Shown: in pieces, positions 55,194-64,000 of the stretch
Layout of the letters: each line of letters starts with the position of its first letter
Numbering within the stretch: the first letter of the stretch is position 1
Assembly: GCA_025174535.1 (NCBI GenBank)
Contig: JALBUN010000020.1
Span: forward strand, 310,001-374,000
Source of the DNA: Cantharellus purpuraceus
Taxonomy: Eukaryota > Basidiomycota > Agaricomycetes > Cantharellales > Hydnaceae
Length of the DNA: 64,000 nt
Reading direction: 5' to 3'
Program-made: the position numbers and the translations under genes
The notes under the pieces: model-generated
Databases searched by the model: none
Seen by the model: only the letters and a program-made list of their open reading frames with translations
Told to the model about the DNA's origin: nothing

Positions 55194-55794
55194 TGTTAAA
55201 TGCTGGGATGCTATTAGGGTTTCAATGGAGTAACCGGAGTTTGGATGCTAGTGATGAGGGGGAGGGGACTTTACTGTTCCAGTTCAACCGGAGACAGAGT
55301 GGGGACAATAACTATTGAGTTGGATCAAGTGGACTTGGCTTCAACTTGTGTTGTGTCCCTCAGATTGTCAGTCCAATATTTCAGAGTTCAGAGTACAGAG
55401 TTGGATCAAGGATCCAGAGTTCAACTTGTCAAGAAGGTACTTGTCAAGAAGCAAGAAGTTGATGGGGCAAATTTGGTCGATATATGAACTACTGTAATAG
55501 ACAGAGAGTAGCCCATATATGTATGTGGAGAATTGAGTGCTGAAACTAAAACAATAAGACAATAAGATGGATATGGAGTACAACACAGAAAGGAGTTTGG
55601 AGTTTGGACCCAAGTCCAAACTATACTAAGCAATATAAAAGAAGAAGGTTTGTTGTAACCCATAAGAAGAAACTACTTATAAGGAGGCCAATAATGGAGT
55701 TTGGGGTTGATGGAGGTGGAGTTGATGGAGAATGGAGATGAAGGAGATGGAGATGGAGATCTGGAGATCAGACTTGGTGTTACAGGATGTAACA
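55194..55794 (-). repeat. LTR-B, 3' LTR of the family B copy
   Basis: TGTTAAATGC..GGATGTAACA, 601 bp. In pol sense it is preceded by AGAAGGGAGATAC, a purine-rich tract. Confidence 0.85.
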
Positions 55795-55938
55795 GTATCT
55801 CCCTTCTAGATCAAGCCCACAAGATCTTAGTCAGTGTCATGGGAAAATTGTCGGTATATGCGTTTGAATTGGCGCATGAGGCTGGCCAAATTATTAAATG
55901 TGTGTTGCCTCTCTCCTTATCTCTTACCACCATCTGAT

Positions 55939-56085
55939 ATGCCCTCTGCCAAAGAACTTCGCCAGCAACATGCCACATTGGATAAGTTGATCACTGAAGC
56001 TGATGCCACAGAGAAAAAGAAGGCAGAAGAGGAGAAAAGGATCACGAGGGAGGAAGCAGCTCATGAGAGGGCTGCTGAGGTGGAT
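55939..56085 (+). pseudogene. Antisense coiled-coil ORF remnant of family B
   Basis: On the strand opposite to pol, starting ATG at 55,939: MPSAKELRQQHATLDKLITE followed by a Lys/Glu-rich helix (KKKAEEEKRITREEAAHER). After about 49 codons it runs into pol sequence, so most of it is deleted. Its place (between pol end and 3' LTR), strand and coiled-coil character match the family A antisense ORF, though the sequence is different. Confidence 0.5.
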
Positions 56086-57506
56086 GGGGTGAATGGAGTG
56101 CATGCTTTCTTGTAGATGGAGGGTAAAGGAGTTAGAGCCTGCTTGAGCGATGATTTCAAAAGGACCAAGGTATTTTTCTGATAGTTTCTTGGAAGGTCTC
56201 ATGGTATGGATATTGTCAGATTTGATGAAAACCTTGTCTCCAACCTTGAAGTCTAGGGCCAGGGGTTGGTGATGGTCAGTGGAGGTGGAGTATCTGTGTT
56301 AGGCATCAGAGATGGTTTTTTGGAGATGCTGATGGAGTTCATGGAGATCCACAGCAAAGTTTCAAGCTCTTGAGGAAGTGAGGTCTTGTTTGGGATGTAC
56401 AGAGATGTTTGGGTGGTAACCCTTGTTGGCAAAGAATGGAGACAAGCCAGTAGTGGTGTTTGGAGCATTATTATATGTGAATTCTGCAAGTGGAAGTAAG
56501 TTGGACCAGTTGTCCTGTTAGTGGTTGCAATAGACTTGGAGGTACTGTTCCAGAGTCTGGTTCATTCATTTGGTTTGTCCATCAGCTTCTGGATGGTATC
56601 CAGAGGTGAAATGGAGTTTAATGTCCAAAGCCTTTCTGAGGGTTCGGAAAAGGAGGACACAAACTCCATACCATGGTTGGAGGTAATGTGTGATGGAACT
56701 CCATGCTTGAAGAAGACATGGAGCACAAATAGTTTTGCAAGCATAGGGGCTGTGATAGTGTTGACTGTAGGAATAAAAATGGACTGCTTGGTGAGGTGAT
56801 CCACAATAACTAAGTTGGAGTCATAACTGGATGCTGGGAGCTTCTCAATGAAGTCCATGGATATGGAGTTCCATGGACTCTCTGGAACAGGGAGTTGCTT
56901 GAGTAGTCCATAAGGATGATGTCTCTGTGACTTTGAGCGCATACAAGTGGTACAAGACTTGATGTAGGACTTAATGGAACCATGGAGTTCAGGCCAGACA
57001 TAGTCCTGCCTGACTAGATCTATAGTTTGGTTCTGTCCAAAATGACTGGAGATCAGATGGTCATGTTTGTTCTGGAGTACATGGAGTTGGAGATTGTTCA
57101 CATCAGGAACGTAGATGTGGTTGCAAGATGGAGTAAGCCTTCTGGGTCAATGGACCAGCAATTGGTCAGTTTAATGAGATGTCTGGAGATGGCTGGATCT
57201 GATTGGAGTGCAGATCGGATATTAAAGTGGAGTGTATCAACATCCATAGTGATGGCTGCTCAGAGGACTGGAGAATAGAACATCATTGCTTGGAGGGAAG
57301 CAGTTAACTGTTCATTAGTGAACACAGGCCTAAGATTAAGTGGATTTACTGCTGCATAATCATTTCCTTCCTCTTTAGGATAGATGTCCCATTGTCTAGT
57401 TAACGAGTCTGGTTTTGTGCTGAGTTTGCCGGGATGAAAACAGATTACCAGATTAAACTGGGACAGGAATTCAGACCAGTGGGCTTGCCACCTAGTAAGG
57501 AGTTTA
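56086..57506 (-). pseudogene. Family B integrase and adjacent RNase H end
   Basis: Minus strand: RNase H C-terminal part to the right, then the integrase zinc region (HDHLISSHFGQNQ, then SCTTCMRSK near 56,950), the core (SMDFIEKLP, LVIVDHLTKQSIFIP, and the second Asp region altered to TSNHGMEF, which replaces Asp-Arg by Asn-His), and the third acid region near 56,570 (KLMDKPNE). The C-terminal part (KKLSEKYLGPFEIIAQAG) is at 56,200-56,110. The chromodomain is deleted. The changed catalytic Asp and several frame breaks mean it is inactive. Confidence 0.75.
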
Positions 57507-58251
57507 TGTTATTTGGAAGACCGGACTTCTAGGGGAGAGGGGAACAGAGGGGGAACAGAGGGGATAGGAGGAATAGGAGCACATAGGAGGCTCAGGAGGT
57601 TGAGGGGGAGGTAGGAAAGCGAGGGGAAATGGTTAGGAGGGAAGAGGAGAAGCCCCTGTAAGCTCCACACACATCAGATCATTCTCCTATATTTCTTTTA
57701 TATTTTATTTCGTCATTTTTTCCCCTATTGGCTCCACCCCCCATTTTGTTTTTATCACAAGTTTCTTTCCCATGTTTCAAATGACACAGAACTTTTATCA
57801 CGAGTTATTAGCATGCATATCTTGTATAAAACACACCTAGCTAGATATGCAATGGACTAGAGAATTTTCTCTCACCTGTTTTTTGTTGACTGTGTCTGAA
57901 CTATTCATTTCTGGAATAACTCCAGAAATAACGCGTATTTCTACAATATTTTGCATAATCTTCCAGAGTATTGCAACATATATTCGAATCCCAGTTTGTG
58001 AATCCTAAGCTCCACTAGTTGATTTTCTATTAAGCATTTACTCTTGTTCGAGTCATCTGCTCCTGATCCCTGCTTAAATTATCGATATCTAGACGAAGAT
58101 CACAACAAATCCCATCAAACTTCGTAGGAAGATACTACTAAAGTATATCTTCAATTCGACTATGCATAAATCCAGTTCCCATCACTCCCTCTGTCTCTAT
58201 TCGAAATCTACTCTCCACACACCCCCAGCAAGGCAAAATTTTTTTTTAACA
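57507..58251. repeat. Solo LTR-G (745 bp)
   Basis: TGTTATTTGGAAGACCGG..TTTTTTTTTAACA, flanked by GTTTA (57,502-57,506; 58,252-58,256). Sequence unlike the other LTRs here, and the family is unknown. Confidence 0.9.
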
Positions 58252-60003
58252 GTTTAGTAGTTGAAAAGTATTCAAGGTTCTTGTGGTCTGTGATGACATC
58301 AACCAGAGTTGGAGATCCTTTGAGGTAATGTCTCCAAGACTTGAAGGCTTCAAAGATTGCAAGTAGTTCTTTATCATGGACATTGTAGTTGAGTTCTGCC
58401 AGGGTGAAAGTCTGAGAATGGAAAGCTATTGGATGAACCTTGTTGTCTGCTGGAGAGATGGTTGATAGAATGGCTGCCAGTGCATAGTCAGAGGCATCTG
58501 TTTCTACAATGATCGGAGATCCTGGGTTCCATTGTGATAAGACTGGAGCTGTAGTGAAAGCTCTCTTTAACATTTTGAAGGATGTCCAGCAGGAGTCTGA
58601 GAACTCCCATGGAGTTCCTTTATGAGTTAAACGAGTCAGTGGAACTGTGAGGTCGGAGTAGTTGAATATGAAACACCTATAGAAGTTGGCAAATCCTAAG
58701 AAGGATTGCATGTCCTTGACTTTGTGGGGTTCTGGCCAATCTTGTATTACCTGGACTTTGCTGGAGTCCATAGTAAGTCCATTTGGAGACAATATATATC
58801 TGAGGTACTCGACCATGCTCTTGTGGAAAGAACATTTGTCGGCTTGAGCATACAGCTTGTGCTTCTGGAGTCAGAGTAGGACTTCACAGACATGCTGTGT
58901 TCTTCAGAGTTGTCAGAGTATATCAGGATATCATCCAAGTACACAAGGATGCATATATCCAGGAGGTCAGAGAAGACATTGTTCATAAGATGCTGGAATG
59001 CTGCCAGAGCATTGGTAAGTCCAAAGGGCATAACACACCACTTGAATGAGCCATAGCAAGTGTGAAAAGCAGTTTTCCATTCATCACCTTCGTGAATCCA
59101 GACAAGATGGTAAGCATGCTGGAGATCAATTTTGGTGAAGAATTGACTGTCAAGAAGATCAGAGATGTGAGGAAGTGGGTAACAGTCTTTTTTGGTGATT
59201 TTATTGAGGCCCCTGAAATCAACACAGATTCAGAGGGAACCCTCTTTTTTCCGAATGAAAAGGACTGGAGCACCATCTGGAGATTGGGTTGGCTGGATGA
59301 AACCATAAGATAGATGCTCATTGATGAATTCTTGAAGAGCCTGGAGTTTGCTCTGAGACAAGGAGTAGACTGGACTGAAAGGAGGAGATGTTCCATCTTC
59401 CAATTCGATCTTCAAATCATACAGCTTGTGAGTGGGTAGGGTGTTGGCATGGGTTTTGTTAAAGACATCCATGAATTCATGATATTCAGTTGGAACATTC
59501 TTCATGTTGACCAGAGGGTCCTCAGAGTTCTTTGGAACTGTTGAGGAGATGAACAACTTGAATGTTTGCATGTCAGCTTGGAAGGAGTCACAGGCAAAGT
59601 TTGCCATGTTAATGAAAGCAATTTTCAGAGCAACAAGCAGAGACAGAGTTATGGAGTTGAGTGGAGCTGATGCTATCAACTTGGATAGTGCCAAGGATTT
59701 AGTCTCTATCAGAGTTTGGAATGAGATACTGCCCAATACCCAGTCAATCAATGGATTGTAGTGGGTGAGCCAGTTGTGTCCCAGAACTGCCAAGCAAGTA
59801 ACATCCAATGGAGTTACATAAAAAGTAATGGAGTGGGTTTCTCCCATAGGAAAACAGAGTGGCAAGTCAATTGTGAATTTAATAATGGAGTTAGAGGATC
59901 CATTGAAGAGCCATAATGGAATCAGAGTGATGTCTTCAGTCCAGAGATGATGTCAGGAGACAAATGAAGAATTGAGGAAACAATCAGTGGAACCAGAGTC
60001 CAC
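58252..60003 (-). pseudogene. Family B RNase H, reverse transcriptase and protease
   Basis: Minus strand. The protease flap part lies at 59,865-59,330 (SITFYVTPLDVTCLAVLGHNWL); its active site DSGSTDCFLN is at 60,000-59,965, next to MITE 5. RT runs from 59,330 (PDGAPVLFIRKKEGSL) to 58,750 with [12 protein letters not shown] near 58,940. RNase H is at 58,720-58,257 (VETDASDYALAAILS near 58,500). Long partial frames remain (211 and 202 residues) with few breaks. Confidence 0.8.
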
Positions 60004-60006
60004 TAG

Positions 60007-60572
60007 GACGCTTGTTCAGAAATACAACAAATACGTATATACAACCTATTTTCCTCAAATTTTACACAACACTCTTAGATTAAAACTCATTTTCATATTT
60101 CAACGTGATTCTCAAATTTTACACAATATACTAGATTAAAACATATTGTGATATTTTGGCATAATTCTCAAAAATAATTCTTTTTTTCCTGATTTAGTGG
60201 TGGCAACTCTCTTGAGGGAACATCCAAATATCATTGATTCTTTCTTATACAATACTTGTAACATAATTTGAACTATCTTGAATTCCCACCTGGTATTTGT
60301 ATATCTAAATACCCTATATAATACCAATTATATTAATACATACATTCCTATTATATCCATGTAAATGATTATGTTCATCTCAACCAAATATCTTATCTTT
60401 TAAAGTTTATTAAAATATAGAATATATGTTTATATTTATGAAAATTTCACACATCTGAAATCTTTTAAGATATCCAAATTGTAACTCCCTGGCTTTATGT
60501 ATCATTGAAATTCTGATGTATATCTCCTATACATCAGAATATTGTATACTGACATGATTCTGAACAAGCGTC
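60007..60572 (+). mobile_element. MITE copy 5 (566 bp)
   Basis: GACGCTTGTTCAG../..TGAACAAGCGTC with TAG on both sides, inserted just before the protease active site of family B. Confidence 0.92.
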
Positions 60573-60575
60573 TAG

Positions 60576-61076
60576 GGTTGGGATCAGAGTTAAGGGGATG
60601 AGATTGGAGGTGAGTCAGAGTGTCAAGGAGTTAGGGTCTGAAAGAGCAGATGCATTGAGATGTAGCTCTGCAAAGGCACCAGTGAGTTCAACACAACCCT
60701 TGTCTGGTGCTGGAGCCAGAGGGATGCTGATTTTTTTTGGCTCTATAGCCTTGGCTTTGGAGCTCTTGTCAGACTTGTTGTCCATCATAGCAGCATGAGC
60801 TTTTGTAGCTGCTGAGGTGGTCTTTGGACAATCCTTGGCAATGTGACTTACTCATCCACAAAAAAGGCAGAGCTTCTGCTTGATACGACACTGTTGTTCC
60901 TGTGGAGTAAGTTTACCATCTTTAACAAGCTTGGTAGAGAGGTTGAGGGTCTGCTTTGGAGTTCCAGAGGTAGAGGCTGTGGGGGGGTTGGATCTGGGGT
61001 TTCTGGATTTACCAGAGTTGGGCTGCTTCTTGTTGTCACTGCCCTGGGTGTTGGAGGATGAAATGGACTTGCCCAA
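60576..61076 (-). pseudogene. Family B gag C-terminal part with zinc knuckle
   Basis: Minus strand: Ser/Asn/Pro-rich linker (STKLVKDGKLTPQEQQCR) and the knuckle C-x2-C near 60,870, in which a TGA follows CG and replaces a probable CGA codon. The rest ..HIAKDC follows. It joins the N-terminal gag (61,645-62,264) across MITE 6. Confidence 0.65.
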
Positions 61077-61641
61077 GACGCTTGTTCGGAATCATGTCAG
61101 TATACAATATTCTGATGTATAGGAGATATACATCAGGATTTCAATGATACATAAAGCCAGGGAGTTACAATTTGGATATCTTAAAAGATTTCAGATGTGT
61201 GAAATTTTCATAAATATAAACATATATTCTATATTTTAATAAACTTTAAAAGATAAGATATTTGGTTGAGATGAACATAATCATTTACATGGATATAATA
61301 GGAATGTATGTATTAATATAATTGGTATTATATAGGGTATTTAGATATACAAATACCAGGTGGGGATTAAAGATAGTTCAAATTATGTTACAAGTATTGT
61401 ATAAGAAAGAATCAATGATATTTGGATGTTCCTTCAAGAGAGTTGCCACCACTAAATGGGGAAAAAACAATTATTTTTGAGAATTATGCCAAAATATCAC
61501 AATATGTTTTAATCTAGTATATTGTGTAAAATTTGAGAATCATGTTGAAATATGAAAATAAGTTTGAATTGAAGTGTATTGTATAAAATTTGAGGAAAAT
61601 AGGTTGTATATACATATTTGTTGTATTTCTGAACAAGCGTC
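61077..61641 (-). mobile_element. MITE copy 6 (565 bp)
   Basis: GACGCTTGTTCGG../..GAACAAGCGTC with CAA on both sides. It is the closest relative of copy 4. Confidence 0.92.
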
Positions 61642-62264
61642 CAAGGAGGTCTCTCAAGCTACCTCAGAGCATTGTTCCCAATACCAAGCATCAATGGACT
61701 GTACTAAAGTCTTGAGTTTGGATAGGGTGACAGGTTTGCCTACTCTGGCAACTTTGTCCTTAATTCAGGATGGGAGGCCATTGTATAACTGGCATTGGAG
61801 TGCAGCATTTCCCCATTGGACATGAGCAGCTAGTCAATTGAACTCAACTAGATACTTAGTGATCCTCTGGTTATCACGCATTTGGAGATTCTCATGTTCA
61901 GCCTCAGCTTCAGCCTCTGGGTCATGAGGTCCAAAATTGGTCTTCAATTTGGACACAAACTCAGAGTAGTCATCTAGCCAAGAGGCTTTGGAATCGGAGG
62001 TCAGGGTGGGTTTGAATCAACCAAGTGCAGTTCCCTTTAAATAAGATAGAGCATAAGTAACTTTAGCACTATCATTGGAGAACACATCAGGATGGTCATG
62101 GAAATTGAGGGTGCATTGTGTAAGGAAGGGTTGGAGTTTATGGGAATTGGATCTGTCAAAGGTATCTGGTTCTCAGACCTTGGTCCAAGCAGAGGACTTC
62201 TTTGGAGATGATATGGAGTTAGCCAACATACTGAAGGCTTTTGCAGGGTTAGGGACTGGGATGG
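61642..62264 (-). pseudogene. Family B gag N-terminal part
   Basis: Minus-strand remnants of the capsid-like region: LNFHDHPDVFSNDSAKVTYALS, WLDDYSEFVSKLKTNFGPHD, GNAALQCQLYNGLPS. In-frame stops are present. The counterpart in + sense is at 36,596-37,115. It is cut by repeat F. Confidence 0.7.
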
Positions 62265-62834
62265 TGTCAGTTTGCTTATGGAATAGATCCTATAAGCCTG
62301 TGCACAATGGTCCTAGCAAACAGACAGTGTGTAACACAGTTGTTCAGCATGCCAAAGAACAGTCAGGCTGAGGGGTAGTACTGAGTAATGGGTAAGTGTA
62401 GTAGTGCTCTGTGGTTGGAAGATGAGGTGAGCACAAGGGATGGTTAAGATGGTAGATCGAGCTCTGGGACTTTCTGGCAAGATGGTTGACTGTGCTCCGT
62501 GACCAGAGGACAATGTGGAACATGGTTGGGAGGTACATAAAAGCTGGTTTCAGGATAAATCACTTCTTGGTGGAGGAGGGAAATCTGATTGTTGAACCAA
62601 GGTGTTTTACCTCAGTGTAGAGGTGATGGATTGGGATGTAGAGCGTAGAGCATAGACTTAGAGTGTGGACTTTGACTTTAGAGCATTGGCTGAAAACTTG
62701 TTGATTGATTTAAAAGGCAAAAACTAGTGCCCTTTTATATACAAATCCCCAGGGCACAATGACACAATATGAGGAGCAAATGATGCAATATGATGCAAGA
62801 AATGCTGATCAAGCCAGCTGACAAAGTGTGTGAA
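62265..62834. repeat. Repeat F, copy 2
   Basis: TGTCAGTTTGCTTATGG..; about 90% by eye to 43,764-44,305, including the block near CTTTTATATACAAATCC. It is inserted in family B gag. Confidence 0.55.
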
Positions 62835-63106
62835 GTTGAACTACTAATGGGGAAATCATGGAGAAATGAAGCAACAGATAGGGGTAATCTTTGTAAGAAT
62901 AGGGGGTAATGAGTAATAAAAGAACCAAAAATAGAACAAGGATGAGTAAGTCATGTATGAATGAATTAAAAGATGAAACAGAGGTGAGTCATATAAAAGA
63001 ACAATAGAAACATCCACCAATACCATCTTCCCAAGTCAACCCTGAGTCACATGAGGACTTTAGTCAGCATCCACAACAAATACTCCTTATTGTCTTAGTG
63101 ATCCGT
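62835..63106. other. Unassigned AT-rich sequence
   Basis: Lies between repeat F and LTR-A. No ORF; may belong to the internal part of the element that owns repeat F. Confidence 0.3.
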
Positions 63107-63618
63107 TGTTATGCACTAGGTCCGATTGGGGGTCAGAGATTGGGTCGGAGTCGGAGAAGGAATTGGGGTGCATCGTGGGGGTCAGAACAGACTTGGCTTC
63201 AGCTTATGTGCTGCACCTTCACTAATACCAGTGTCTGAGATTTTGGAGACAGAGTATGACTTAGATAGTTAGGATTGGACTTAGGAACTAGGTGTGATTC
63301 AATATTTGAACTGAGGATGAAGTCCCCAGTTGTACAACTTAAATACATATTTGAAATCTAATAATAATTACTCCGGTGATGGGTCTCCAAGGCCAACAGC
63401 CTTACATGAGTATGTCCAAGTCCAATGGGGATGGATGTCTGGGTTCCTATGGTGATGCTGATGCATCAATCAGAACTGGACATGGATGGGTGAGATTTGG
63501 CGGTGACAATCAGACAGATGAATGGAGATGTGATGGTTAATGGAGTATAGATTTCATATGCACAGTGATCTGAGTGGATCAGACAGGGATCTGGGTGTTA
63601 ATGCATATAGTCTTAACA
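63107..63618 (-). repeat. LTR-A of A3
   Basis: TGTTATGCAC..AGTCTTAACA, 512 bp, followed by GTATCTCTCC as in A1 and A2. Confidence 0.88.
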
Positions 63619-63720
63619 GTATCTCTCCATTCAAGGCCGAGCCCCTGAGGCCTCATGTCCATAGATTGAATAGGTGAGATGGTTGGGTGCAGTCAGAGTT
63701 ATACTGGGGGTCTGGAGACA

Positions 63721-63728
63721 TATAAAAG
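63721..63728 (+). promoter_or_regulatory. TATA box of the antisense ORF (A3)
   Basis: TATAAAAG, 39 nt before the ATG at 63,760. Confidence 0.5.
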
Positions 63729-63759
63729 GAGGGGCATGATTGAGGTCTTATCCTCAACG

Positions 63760-64000
63760 ATGTCAAATCCTTTGGCAAACATGAGTGTGGCTGAGCTTGA
63801 GCAGTTGCTCCTGGCCCGATGGAAGGAAGAGGAAGAGGAGCAGAGATGGAAGGAGGAGGAGGAGGCAGAACAGAGATGGAAGGAGGAGGAGGAGGCAGAA
63901 CAGAGACGGAAGGAGGAGGAGATGACCAGGGCAGGGGCGACTAGTCACTTGGGGAGTCCAAGTGTGCCAATACGGGCGGGAACCCCTGAGGTTGCCATTA
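63760..64000 (+). CDS. Antisense ORF of gypsy A3, 5' part (open to the window edge)
   Basis: Starts MSNPLANMSVAELEQLLLAR and has CGA at codon 20 where A1 and A2 have TGA, so this copy is unbroken as far as seen. Only two to three RWKEEEEAEQ repeats are present. The coiled coil that follows in A2 is deleted in frame, joining the repeat directly to the ..ATSHLGSPSVPIRAGTPE segment. The zinc cluster should lie outside the window. Confidence 0.65.
   Translation, partial: MSNPLANMSVAELEQLLLARWKEEEEEQRWKEEEEAEQRWKEEEEAEQRRKEEEMTRAGATSHLGSPSVPIRAGTPEVAI

Larger units (their letters stand above)
55194..62264 (-). mobile_element. Gypsy family B copy
   Basis: Minus-strand chromovirus: LTR-B at the left, an antisense ORF remnant, integrase, RNase H, RT, protease, gag at the right. 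It is interrupted by solo LTR-G (57,507-58,251) and two MITEs, and cut at 62,264 by repeat F, so the 5' LTR is missing. Domains are related to but clearly distinct from family A. Confidence 0.85.
63107..64000 (-). mobile_element. Gypsy family A copy A3, left end
   Basis: LTR-A (63,107-63,618), the internal leader and the start of the antisense ORF, running off the window. Pol would lie to the right, on the minus strand. Confidence 0.85.

Noticed and set aside
55834..56115. Taking the whole 93-residue + strand ORF as one protein
   Set aside because: Its last codons run into antisense pol sequence; only 55,939 to about 56,085 has the coiled-coil character.

Overview
The window looks like nuclear DNA from a filamentous basidiomycete, probably an Agaricomycete. 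This rests on introns of about 39-66 nt with GT..AG ends in the host genes, a SUR7/PalI-type membrane protein, a multi-exon kinase, a Helitron N-terminal domain of the DUF6570 type, and Ty3/gypsy chromoviruses with fungal-style chromodomains. No rRNA, tRNA, bacterial gene or CRISPR array was seen. Three quarters of the window is transposable elements (TEs). A host 'island' of about 14.7 kb lies at roughly 18.9-33.6 kb.

Layout. (1) 1-8529: 'Gypsy-1', a nearly intact chromovirus entering from the left edge (gag-protease-RT, RNase H-integrase, a third ORF, then a ~1.45 kb LTR called LTR-C). (2) 8530-10173: a Helitron-like N-terminal fragment. (3) 10197-17493: a degraded gypsy family A copy (A1) containing a solo LTR-B and pieces of LTR-C. 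(4) 17494-18887: a copia gag/protease fragment. (5) 18.9-33.6 kb: host genes. These are a gene with an ENTH/VHS-like domain plus two related helical modules (minus), a truncated kinase paralog (minus), a SUR7/PalI-family gene (minus), a kinase gene with HGN in place of HRD (plus), and a decayed membrane-anchored protein gene (minus). (6) 33.6-44.6 kb: nested TE debris, including copia, solo LTRs A, B and E, a long-inverted-repeat element with a dense hairpin array, and a gypsy A fragment (A4). (7) 44756-54983: an LTR-C copy split by a 9,108-bp gypsy A element (A2, target duplication TGTAC). (8) 55194-62264: a gypsy family B copy on the minus strand with solo LTR-G and two MITEs. (9) 63107-64000: the left end of another family A element (A3).

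Family names: A is a 515-bp LTR running TGTTAYRCAC..CATAACA as seen on the + strand when pol is on the minus strand. B is a 602-bp LTR (TGTTACATCC..TTTAACA in coding sense). C ends ..TTCCAAAACA. E and G are single solo LTRs. F is a ~550-bp repeat starting TGTCRGTT.

The most unusual biology: family A gypsy elements carry, between the end of pol and the 3' LTR, a long ORF on the opposite strand from pol. It encodes a coiled-coil protein with a C-x2-C-x6-C-x12-C-x2-C-x6-C zinc cluster and has its own conserved TATA box 39 nt before the ATG in three copies. Family B keeps a remnant of a comparable antisense coiled-coil ORF. Family A also shows a candidate Tf1-like self-priming site. Other notable items are the hairpin array near 40 kb and a local kinase/ENTH-like gene family. 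Six MITEs generate 3-bp target duplications, three of which are checked against empty sites in paralogous TE copies. A CpG-loss pattern distinguishes old from young TE copies.
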